Shown: positions 1 to 6,424 of the stretch, in pieces
Numbering within the stretch: position 1 is the stretch's first letter
Layout of the letters: the number at the start of each line of letters is the position of its first letter
Origin: DATAYF01 sp036272735
Lineage (GTDB): Bacteria; Chloroflexota; Ktedonobacteria; Ktedonobacterales; Ktedonobacteraceae
DNA: 10,540 nt
Direction: 5' to 3'
NCBI GenBank assembly: GCA_036272735.1
Contig: DATAYF010000070.1
Location: 1 to 10,540, forward strand
The notes under the pieces: model-generated
The model's database searches: none
What the model was told of the DNA's origin: nothing
Seen by the model: only the letters and a program-made list of their open reading frames with translations
Program-made: the position numbers and the translations under genes

Positions 1-2800
1 GGGAGCTATCAGCGACGATGAAATTGGCCTGCCCATTGCTATAGGCGTAGTGGGTTGGTCCGAAAATCGAGGTGAAGTTTTTGTTTTCGGGATCGGCCCC
101 TTGCGTGATTTCATGGTTGCCTACCGCCTCGTGATAGGGCACACCAAAACCATCGAGCAGCGTTTTCATGTACTGCAAGTTGGTCGTGGTACCTGTATCA
201 CTCATGTCACCCTGCGTTTGTACCATTTTCGGTTGAGCTTGTATTGGAAGCTGTTTAAGTTGCTGCCCCACCAGTTTGAGCGCAACGCTACCCGTAGAAT
301 TGGGATCGTCGGCGTGCACGTGTGAATCGTCCAGGCTGGCAATTGTTGTCCCGGCTTTGCTGAAGTCGGAAGGATTCTCCACATACTGTAGCCACGAGGG
401 GTTGTTGGGCAGTGGATGGTAGACGTAGGGCTTGGGCGCACGTGGCGAGTAGAGCGCCTGGAAATCACTGATGTAGATATCGCCGCTCATGTTCGTCGCC
501 GGATTGATAATCACCATGCCCAGGTAGTTGAAGCGCAACGGATACGATTGGCCCTGCGGAAGCTGCGCCGTGACAAACTGCCAACCATCGAAATTGAGCG
601 CGGTCGGATAAAATTTGACGGTGGCATTATCCGCGCCAAAGAGACCAAGCGTAAAGGTGAGCGTGCCCGGATCAAGGGGCTTGCTGCTACCATTCACCAG
701 GCCTGGATTGCCTTTGACCCACATGCCAATTGAGGTTGGTGGCTGATTGCCATTGATGACCGGAACCTGGATCTCGTTCAGATCGTTTGGATAAGCGTTC
801 AGATCATAGACGTGCTGGCCTGCTGGAAAGTTATAGTGCAGGTCCATTGAACCGCTATCGCTCGGCTGGTGTTTTTCGCTTGTGCTGAGCGCAATACTTC
901 CCGTGGAGACGGATTGTGGCCCAGGACTCGGCACGGTCCTGGGGTAGTTGCTCATGTACAGGTTGGTAACGCTCCACTTGCTCACATCGGTCAAGCTAGA
1001 GATGTCCTTTGGTGTTTGACCCACGGCGATACTGGAGGTCGCGCTGGCTCCGCCAATGCTGGCCGTGACCTTTCCCAGGGCAACCGTCGAGCCTGAAGCC
1101 GTGAAGATTCCCGCTGCATCAATCTTGCCCAGTGACGCCGGGCTGATGCTCCACTTGATGGCCTGTGCTGGAACAGGAACCGTGGCACCACCGGACGCTG
1201 TGCCTGTGACTTGCAACGCTTGCGTTTGACCATTTGCTAGATCGACCGTGTTGGGTGAGACCGCGAGTGCGGCAAGGTGATCGACGATGTGTAGCGGTTC
1301 AACGGCGCGTGCTTTTCCCGATTGTACAACGAGCAAGCCGTGTCCGCTGGCCTGCGCAGTAATGGTGCCGTTGCTCACGTTGGCGAGCTGGTGCGGTAAA
1401 ACTGTTACTTCGACGTGTGTGGAGGCCGGGTTCCCCTGTGCATCCAGCGCATAGGTGGAGAGCGGAATGGTGGTGTGGTCCAACATCGTCAAGGGATGAC
1501 CGTCGTTGACCACAACCGATGTTGCTGGCGCAGGAGTACGCTCGGTGCTATATACAAACAGGCCGTTAGCCACCGGGCGCTCGTGTCCATCGGATGGGGT
1601 GTTGATGACCGAAACCTGCTGCTGACCAGGGAGGCGGGCCACCATCTCCGACGAACCACCGCTATCGAACATCATCCCCTGGTATGCCCCGTGGGCAATC
1701 AAGTACCCCGCCATTTCAGGCTGCGTGACCCCACGACTCTTGCTGGTACCCGACTCGTGCCCATCGATGACGACCATGAACGCGTGCTTGCCATCTTTCG
1801 TAACGCCAATTGCGGTAATCGGGTTCAGGACGTTCTTCTCACCTTGCGCAATCGAACTGGGATCATCGTAGATCGCGCCATCTTTGACGAGAATTGCGCC
1901 GCCGCCAACTGCGTTGACAAGATTGTTGTCGGGGGAAACCTGTTCAGCGACCGTGATATGGTCATTGGCATGTACATTGGCGGCCAGCCAACTCCCGGCA
2001 TTGCTACCCCCCACGAGTGCCTCTTCACCGCTGAGAACTGGTAGTGTGGTTGCGTTAGTCGATACAGATTGCACAACGTACGTATTGGCACTACCTTGAA
2101 CGGCTTTGAGCAGAGCAATAGTGTTGCCCGGCAGGGTGATGGCACTGCCAAGATCGGGAGTGAACAGCGTCAGGTTGTCGCCTTTGGGATCGCTGTAGCG
2201 ATTGACCGAGTTGAGCGCGTGGCTGGCACTGCCGTCCGTTACTGTGCCGGAGAAGCTTTCATCGTTGATCGAGAGCCTCCCGGTTGGCGTCACTCCCAGC
2301 ACAGGGTGGGCATTGGGGCTTTGCACGATGCGATGATTGTGTTCGACCATGCCAACAGGATCGCCGCTGCCATAGATCTCAAAAAAGTCGGCGTTAATAC
2401 CTGCTACGGCGTGCGTGCGCTTCGCCATAGAACTGATTGGCTCATCCTGGCTAAAGAGTGTATTGTGCGCTTGCACGATGCCCAGCCGCACGTTAGGGTT
2501 TGCCAGGTCGATGTTCACCAGGTGAGCCTGTTCGGGACCGCCCACCGTCTGCACCAGGCTGCTAGCAACACTAACCCCCTGCGTGACCTGCTGCGCTGGC
2601 GTGTGCTGTTCAGCCACAGCCAGCGGCCAGGCGGGCGGCGTTGAGGGTAGCCAGGATGTATTGTTGGCGTGTGTCTTTACTTGATTGGTTGTGTGCGCCT
2701 GGCCATTAGATTTGGCGTACGCAGTGCTGCTTCCCATGAGGGTGAAAATAAGTAAAGCCAGAGCTACGTTCAAAATGACGTGTCGTTTGCACTGCATCAT
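1..2800 (-). CDS. Secreted phosphodiester glycosidase (NAGPA domain) fused to metallophosphoesterase, C-terminus cut off by window edge
   Basis: One uninterrupted minus-strand frame runs from the ATG at 2798-2800 to base 1 with no stop, giving 933 residues, so the C-terminus lies outside the window. AAGGAAA (2808-2814) lies 7 nt before the start. Residues 1-29 form a signal peptide (KRH, hydrophobic stretch, AYA cleavage site), so the protein is exported. Residues ~100-418 match the phosphodiester glycosidase/NAGPA family (PF09992): GINADFF at 134-140, FDSGGSSEMV at 378-387 and PSDGHERPVANG ending near 413. Residues ~420-595 are Thr/Ser/Val-rich Ig-like, the later part Big_2-like. Residues ~600-787 are a beta-rich, carbohydrate-binding-like module. 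From ~815 a calcineurin-like metallophosphoesterase starts, with metal-ligand motifs D825-S-H827, G864-D-M-S-D868 and G894-N-H-E897; the C-terminal His motif would lie beyond base 1. Inferred role: glycosidase exposes a phosphate that the phosphatase removes from a cell-surface or environmental glycan. Domain calls are firm; the substrate is unknown. Confidence 0.9.
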   Translation of the reverse strand, partial: MMQCKRHVILNVALALLIFTLMGSSTAYAKSNGQAHTTNQVKTHANNTSWLPSTPPAWPLAVAEQHTPAQQVTQGVSVASSLVQTVGGPEQAHLVNIDLANPNVRLGIVQAHNTLFSQDEPISSMAKRTHAVAGINADFFEIYGSGDPVGMVEHNHRIVQSPNAHPVLGVTPTGRLSINDESFSGTVTDGSASHALNSVNRYSDPKGDNLTLFTPDLGSAITLPGNTIALLKAVQGSANTYVVQSVSTNATTLPVLSGEEALVGGSNAGSWLAANVHANDHITVAEQVSPDNNLVNAVGGGAILVKDGAIYDDPSSIAQGEKNVLNPITAIGVTKDGKHAFMVVIDGHESGTSKSRGVTQPEMAGYLIAHGAYQGMMFDSGGSSEMVARLPGQQQVSVINTPSDGHERPVANGLFVYSTERTPAPATSVVVNDGHPLTMLDHTTIPLSTYALDAQGNPASTHVEVTVLPHQLANVSNGTITAQASGHGLLVVQSGKARAVEPLHIVDHLAALAVSPNTVDLANGQTQALQVTGTASGGATVPVPAQAIKWSISPASLGKIDAAGIFTASGSTVALGKVTASIGGASATSSIAVGQTPKDISSLTDVSKWSVTNLYMSNYPRTVPSPGPQSVSTGSIALSTSEKHQPSDSGSMDLHYNFPAGQHVYDLNAYPNDLNEIQVPVINGNQPPTSIGMWVKGNPGLVNGSSKPLDPGTLTFTLGLFGADNATVKFYPTALNFDGWQFVTAQLPQGQSYPLRFNYLGMVIINPATNMSGDIYISDFQALYSPRAPKPYVYHPLPNNPSWLQYVENPSDFSKAGTTIASLDDSHVHADDPNSTGSVALKLVGQQLKQLPIQAQPKMVQTQGDMSDTGTTTNLQYMKTLLDGFGVPYHEAVGNHEITQGADPENKNFTSIFGPTHYAYSNGQANFIVADSS

Positions 2801-2818
2801 AAAGCCATTTCCTTACGC

Positions 2819-2901
2819 TATACTGGTGAAAAATACACAAAAAATGCGCCTATGCCGAGGCTACTACGATTTTTACTGGCATAGGTGTCGCCACCAGTAT
2901 A
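2819..2901 (-). promoter_or_regulatory. Nested inverted repeats in the leader of the glycosidase/phosphoesterase gene
   Basis: Seen directly: a 10-bp perfect inverted repeat, TATACTGGTG (2819-2828) against CACCAGTATA (2892-2901), encloses a second perfect 8-bp repeat, CCTATGCC (2849-2856) against GGCATAGG (2878-2885). On the minus strand the inner stem is followed by GCGCATTTTTT, which resembles an intrinsic terminator or attenuator. The proximal outer arm ends just before the Shine-Dalgarno sequence at 2808-2814. An alternative hairpin, GGTG-GCGA-CACC, would use the distal outer arm and compete with the long-range pairing. The outer arms contain TATACT, also a good -10 match, so a promoter/operator reading is possible. 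No known riboswitch family was recognised. Confidence 0.4.
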
Positions 2902-2981
2902 AACCCCTGACATTAAGTTACGGTTATCTATCGCAAGCCGGGCGTTAAATGCTGGTTAACGTTTTTTCTTTGCTCCCTGGC

Positions 2982-4061
2982 TCATGAGTGCCATGTTTCT
3001 CCCAAAACACGTTGCCAGTTTTCATAGCACAACTTGCGTAGAGCAGCCTCGTCGTAGCCACGAGCGCGTAGTGCCGCTATCAGCCTGGGCAATCCAGCGG
3101 CATCGCCCAGTTCTCGTGCAACGGTGATGCCGCCATCAAAATCGGAGCCAAAGCCTACGCTATCGATGCCAAGCTGCTCAACAAGATAATCGATCTGGCG
3201 CACCATCACATCCAGGGGCGTGTTCGGGTCCATGTTGGCGTCGGCGCGCATATTGGCAATATCAAAGTTGAGCCCAACCATACCGTGCGAGGCTTTGACT
3301 GCTGCGAGTTGCTGATCTGTAAGGTTTCGTGTTGAGTGACACAGCGTGTAAGCTGCCGTATGGGTCACGACCAGCGGAGCCTCAGAAAGGTGTGCCACAT
3401 CCCAGAAGCCTTGTTCATTGATATGAGCCAGATCCAGCATGATACCCAGGCGATTGCAGGCGCGCACGAGTTCGCGTCCGGCTGGCGTCAGGCCCGGTCC
3501 CGTGTCGGGCGAGTGGGGAAACTTGAAGGGTACGCCATGCGCAAAGGCGTTGGGGCGGCTCCAGACGATACCCAGCGAACGCAATCCCGCCTGATAGAAC
3601 AACTCAAGGGCATCGAGTTGGGGATCAATGGCCTCGGCCCCCTCGAAGTGCAGCACAATAGCCAGAGTACCATCTTGTAAACACCGCGCAAGCTCATCAG
3701 CCATGCGTACAACCTTGACCTGCCCCGCCGACTCGGCCTCTAATCGAAAAAGGCGAGCAGCAACAGAAATGGTGAATTGCTGGGCATAAGTAGGATCAAT
3801 GGCTGAAAAAGGGCGCACCTCGTAGCCGTTCTCAGTGATCACCAGGTGATCTTGCATCATGCGAGCCTGGGAAGGTGCAGCAGCGAAGATGGCGAAGAAA
3901 CCACCCGCAAATCCTCCCTGCTGCGCACGTGGCAGGTCAAGGTGCCCGTGCTCACTTTGCACGAAGAAATTGCGCTCCTCTCCAGGCTGTTCGGGTAAAC
4001 TTAGATGGGTAAGCGTGTCGTTGTGCCCATCAAAAATAGGCATGTGGTGCTCAAGAGCCAT
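2982..4061 (-). CDS. Membrane dipeptidase (peptidase family M19, renal dipeptidase-like)
   Basis: 359 residues, normal for M19 dipeptidases, which cleave dipeptides with a binuclear zinc centre in a TIM barrel. All expected ligands are visible: H13 and D15 in DGHNDTL, bridging E140 in HFEGAEAI, H213 in LDLAHIN, H234 in VTHTAAYTL and D307 in GSDFDGG. No signal peptide or lipobox is seen, so it is probably cytoplasmic. The ATG at 4059-4061 is chosen because AGGAAGGGA (4072-4080) lies 10 nt upstream and a promoter sits just beyond. The frame stays open to a TTG at 4122-4124, but that TTG is part of the -35 hexamer. The gene is divergent from csaA. The next minus-strand gene starts 181 bp downstream and no clear terminator lies between them, so read-through is possible. 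The substrate could be a peptidoglycan-derived or D-amino-acid dipeptide; family members vary. Confidence 0.93.
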   Translation of the reverse strand: MALEHHMPIFDGHNDTLTHLSLPEQPGEERNFFVQSEHGHLDLPRAQQGGFAGGFFAIFAAAPSQARMMQDHLVITENGYEVRPFSAIDPTYAQQFTISVAARLFRLEAESAGQVKVVRMADELARCLQDGTLAIVLHFEGAEAIDPQLDALELFYQAGLRSLGIVWSRPNAFAHGVPFKFPHSPDTGPGLTPAGRELVRACNRLGIMLDLAHINEQGFWDVAHLSEAPLVVTHTAAYTLCHSTRNLTDQQLAAVKASHGMVGLNFDIANMRADANMDPNTPLDVMVRQIDYLVEQLGIDSVGFGSDFDGGITVARELGDAAGLPRLIAALRARGYDEAALRKLCYENWQRVLGETWHS

Positions 4062-4095
4062 ATTCAAATAATCCCTTCCTGGAAATAATGTTCTT

Positions 4096-4124
4096 ATCCT
4101 ACCGTCTTTCTTGCCTGTTGTCAA
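4096..4124 (-). promoter_or_regulatory. Sigma70-type promoter of the dipeptidase gene
   Basis: On the minus strand a perfect -35 TTGACA (4119-4124), a 17-nt spacer and a -10 TAGGAT (4096-4101) predict transcription from about 4089. This is 9 nt before the Shine-Dalgarno sequence of the dipeptidase. The position excludes translation starts upstream of 4061. Confidence 0.75.
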
Positions 4125-4171
4125 CTTTGCATGATTTTCTACCTGATGGTGATGAATTCGTGCGATTTTGA

Positions 4172-4180
4172 TGCTACAAT
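4172..4180 (+). promoter_or_regulatory. Extended -10 promoter of csaA
   Basis: TGCTACAAT fits the extended -10 form TGnTATAAT with one mismatch. No good -35 lies 16-18 bp upstream, as is common for extended -10 promoters. Transcription would start near 4187, 58 nt before the csaA start codon. Confidence 0.5.
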
Positions 4181-4244
4181 CTGCTTAATGGCATTTGCGT
4201 GTCCATTATCACGAGAATATGGGAGAGAAGGACTAACTGTATTT

Positions 4245-4577
4245 ATGATTAGCTACGATGATTTCTTGAAGGTTGATATTCGCGTCGGCCGCATCATAAA
4301 AGTCGAGGATTTTCCACAGGCGCGTAAGCCTGCGTATAAGCTGACCATTGATTTTGGGTCGGAGATTGGTACGAAACGTTCGTCGGCGCAGATTACCGAG
4401 CATTACACCAAAGATAACCTGTTGGGGTTGCACGTAATGGCTGTTGTCAACTTTCCACCGAAGCAAATTGGCCCCTTTATCTCGGAAGTGTTGACGCTTG
4501 GCGCACCCGATAGCAACGGGAAGGTGGTGCTATTGAGTCCAACACAAGAGGTGCCGCTGGGTGGCCGGATGTTCTAA
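4245..4577 (+). CDS. csaA: CsaA-type tRNA-binding protein / export-related chaperone
   Basis: 110 residues, the usual length of CsaA, consisting of a single OB-fold tRNA-binding domain. The sequence follows the family closely: DFLKVDIRVGRIIKVEDFPQ at residues 6-25, KLTIDFGSEIG, SSAQIT, VVNFPPKQIGPF and VVLLSP. In Bacillus subtilis, CsaA is a dimeric cytoplasmic protein linked to preprotein export and able to bind tRNA; the same role here is inferred. The ATG at 4245 is chosen because it matches the family N-terminus. AGAAGGA (4226-4232) lies 12 nt upstream, slightly far. An in-frame ATG at 4131 would add 38 unrelated residues and lies upstream of the promoter. The gene is divergent from the dipeptidase and convergent with aminopeptidase P; its stop codon lies inside the shared terminator stem. 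Confidence 0.93.
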   Translation: MISYDDFLKVDIRVGRIIKVEDFPQARKPAYKLTIDFGSEIGTKRSSAQITEHYTKDNLLGLHVMAVVNFPPKQIGPFISEVLTLGAPDSNGKVVLLSPTQEVPLGGRMF

Positions 4578-4626
4578 ATGAGAACGCGTCGGGAGATCGC
4601 AACCTTCCTGACGCGTTCTCATTTAG
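4574..4626. terminator. Bidirectional terminator hairpin between convergent csaA and aminopeptidase P genes
   Basis: CTAAATGAGAACGCGTC (4574-4590) and its exact reverse complement (4610-4626) form a 17-bp perfect stem with a 19-nt loop. The csaA stop codon TAA is within the left arm, and the aminopeptidase stop lies 2 nt beyond the right arm. No long T-tract follows on either strand; the terminal AAAT/ATTT pairs are the only AT-rich part. The convergent position makes a terminator or 3'-end protection hairpin the likely role. Confidence 0.7.
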
Positions 4627-4628
4627 CC

Positions 4629-5924
4629 TTATCTCCGCATCATCGCTTCGATGTCGGCAATCTCTTTCGGGGCGAAGCTGGTGATATTCTCATAGCCATG
4701 CTCGGTTACGATCACATCATCTTCGATACGCACACCAATGTTCCAATACTGTGGATCGACGCCTTCCGCGCCCGCGTTGATGTAGATGCCTGGCTCAATC
4801 GTAAAGACCATACCGGGTTCAAACGTGGCATCTTCGTTCCACAGGCTCGACCGTTTATAGGGGCCTTTATCGTGCACGTCGAGGCCCAGCCAGTGGCCCG
4901 CCGAATGCATGTAGAAGGTGCGATAGGCTTTGTCTTCGATGAGCTGCTTGACCTCGCCCTTCAAGATGCCCAGTTCAACAAGCCCGGAGGTGATGACCTC
5001 AACGGTATAGTTGTGAATATCGGTGAGGGTGATGCCTGGCCGCGTCATCTCGATAGCCCCGTTCAGCGCCTTGAGCACGATAGTGTAAATGGCACGCTGT
5101 GCTTGTGTGAAACGCCCGTTGACCGGAAAGGTGCGCGTAATGTCGCCGCTGTAGTACTGGTACTCGCAGCCGGAATCGATCAGTACCAACTCACCATCCT
5201 GCATCTGGCGGTCGTTCTTATCGTAGTGCATGATGGTTGCATTGGGACCAGAACCGACGATTGGCGCGTACCCGTGGCGCGGCGAACCGTGCTTCTGGTA
5301 TACATATGAGAGGATGGCTTGCAGTTCGTATTCGTACATGCCCGGTTTGAGCGCCTTAAGCACTTCGGGATAGGCGTGCGCACTGATATCCCCGGCCTTG
5401 CGCAACAGGTCTAACTCTACTGGCGATTTGCGCACCCGCATCTCGCTAAGTATAAACGTTGGATCAACGATCTGCCGTGGCGCAAAGCTGTTGCTACGGA
5501 AACGTGCCAGTAACTTCACGAACTCGTCGTCAAAAGGAAGGGATCTGCCGCTGCTATAGTAGAACGTCTGGCAGCCCGTGAGGTATTCGGGGAGCTTCTC
5601 CTCAAACTGGTCGAGAGGGTAGGCGATATCCGCACCATATTTGCTCATCGCGCCCTCGGGGCCAGCGCGCCGCCCGGTCCAGGTTTCCGCGTTGGGGTCG
5701 CGTGGCGGAACAAACAGGATAAATTGCTGCTCTGAATGCTGGGGTGCCAGCACACAGATCGATTCTGGCTCTTCAAAGCCGGTTAAATAATAGAAGTTGC
5801 TATCCTGACGATAGGCAATCTCTAGAGAATCGCCACTGCGTTCGTATTCGGGGCAGCTACGAAAAATCGCCACTCCTTCGCCACCCATGCGCTCCATAAA
5901 AGCCTTGCGCCGTGCTGCAAACAT
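4629..5924 (-). CDS. pepP: Xaa-Pro aminopeptidase (aminopeptidase P, family M24B)
   Basis: 431 residues, close to E. coli PepP. The enzyme removes N-terminal residues that precede proline, using two Mn ions in a pita-bread fold. An AMP_N domain covers roughly residues 1-140 and the catalytic domain about 165-420. All five metal ligands can be placed: D250 (VLIDSG), D261 (SGDITRTF), H344 (HSAGHWLGLDVHD), E377 (TIEPGIYI) and E401 (GVRIEDD). H351 corresponds to another conserved active-site histidine. No signal peptide is seen, so it should be cytoplasmic. AAGGAGA sits about 6 nt before the ATG, and a promoter lies 40-68 nt upstream, so the start is secure and the gene is probably monocistronic. 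It is convergent with csaA. Confidence 0.95.
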   Translation of the reverse strand: MFAARRKAFMERMGGEGVAIFRSCPEYERSGDSLEIAYRQDSNFYYLTGFEEPESICVLAPQHSEQQFILFVPPRDPNAETWTGRRAGPEGAMSKYGADIAYPLDQFEEKLPEYLTGCQTFYYSSGRSLPFDDEFVKLLARFRSNSFAPRQIVDPTFILSEMRVRKSPVELDLLRKAGDISAHAYPEVLKALKPGMYEYELQAILSYVYQKHGSPRHGYAPIVGSGPNATIMHYDKNDRQMQDGELVLIDSGCEYQYYSGDITRTFPVNGRFTQAQRAIYTIVLKALNGAIEMTRPGITLTDIHNYTVEVITSGLVELGILKGEVKQLIEDKAYRTFYMHSAGHWLGLDVHDKGPYKRSSLWNEDATFEPGMVFTIEPGIYINAGAEGVDPQYWNIGVRIEDDVIVTEHGYENITSFAPKEIADIEAMMRR

Positions 5925-5963
5925 AACAATCTCCTTGCCATTAGGGATATATTTTTTGTTGTC

Positions 5964-5992
5964 ACTGTATCACAGTTGTGCTGGCAACGCAA
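5964..5992 (-). promoter_or_regulatory. Promoter of the aminopeptidase P gene
   Basis: On the minus strand TTGCGT (5987-5992) and TACAGT (5964-5969) are separated by 17 nt. They sit just upstream of a strong Shine-Dalgarno sequence and the start at 5924. The -35 hexamer overlaps the T-tract of the terminator of the upstream gene. Confidence 0.5.
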
Positions 5993-6031
5993 AAAATCAC
6001 CAGGTCCGCACACACGCGCGGACCTGGTGAT
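5991..6031 (-). terminator. Rho-independent terminator after the ABM monooxygenase gene
   Basis: ATCACCAGGTCCGC (5996-6009) and its exact reverse complement (6018-6031) form a 14-bp GC-rich stem with an 8-nt loop. On the minus strand the stem runs directly into six T residues. It begins 28 nt after the stop codon at 6060 and insulates aminopeptidase P from the upstream unit. Confidence 0.92.
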
Positions 6032-6059
6032 ACAGATACGAGTCGAGGTGAGCGGTGAT

Positions 6060-6356
6060 TTAGGAAAGGACCCTGGCTTCGTAGTGCTGCACGTTCGCGG
6101 ATGGATTTTGCCGCGCCTGCTCGTTGCTCGCGCCACCGTGGTGAGCCTGAAACAGCGGATTGCTGGTGTATTCGCTGAGTGCCTCCTTGGACTCCCAGCG
6201 CGAGACCGCCAGCAGCGAGCCATCTTCGGCGTTCCATAGTTCAAGGCCAAGGAAGCCCTTGAACTGCTTCATATTGGGGGCCTCTTTCTCAAAAGTGGCC
6301 ACCATCTGCTCACGATGAGCGGCAGGTACGGCGATTTTATTGACTGCAATGAACAT
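6060..6356 (-). CDS. Antibiotic biosynthesis monooxygenase (ABM) fold protein, possible heme-degrading monooxygenase
   Basis: 98 residues, a single ferredoxin-like ABM domain. The family includes quinone-forming monooxygenases and the IsdG/HmoA-type heme-degrading enzymes. IsdG uses an Asn-Trp-His triad; here N6 (FIAVNKI), W54 (AVSRWESKEAL) and H72 or H73 (FQAHHGG) sit in comparable places. Spacing differs from IsdG, so heme as substrate is only suggested. AAAGGAGAAC lies about 7 nt before the ATG, fixing the start. The gene follows the GxGYxYP gene by 68 nt on the same strand with no terminator between them, so co-transcription is likely; its own strong terminator closes the unit. It could also be a general stress or quinol-oxidising ABM enzyme. 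Confidence 0.85.
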   Translation of the reverse strand: MFIAVNKIAVPAAHREQMVATFEKEAPNMKQFKGFLGLELWNAEDGSLLAVSRWESKEALSEYTSNPLFQAHHGGASNEQARQNPSANVQHYEARVLS

Positions 6357-6424
6357 TAAAGTTCTCCTTTGTGTATTTTTCTGTTTATCTAGCGAATCGA
6401 TTACACTCAGATCATACCACCTGC

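Noticed and set aside
1415..2644. Two long plus-strand open frames (1415-2044 and 2069-2644) opposite the left-end gene.
   Set aside because: They are antisense to a continuous 933-codon frame with clear domain motifs, have no ribosome binding sites and encode no recognisable protein; codon bias of the real gene explains them.
2801..2901. Known riboswitch classes (c-di-GMP, fluoride, ZTP, guanidine) for the structured leader.
   Set aside because: None of the conserved core sequences I know for these classes could be found; only the inverted repeats are certain.
4131..4244. N-terminal extension of CsaA from the ATG at 4131.
   Set aside because: The extra 38 residues do not match the family, the usual length is 110, and the likely promoter (4172-4180) lies within it.
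4578..5309. A 243-codon plus-strand open frame immediately after csaA.
   Set aside because: It starts inside the terminator stem and runs antisense to aminopeptidase P, whose five metal ligands are all intact; the translated sequence matches no family I know.
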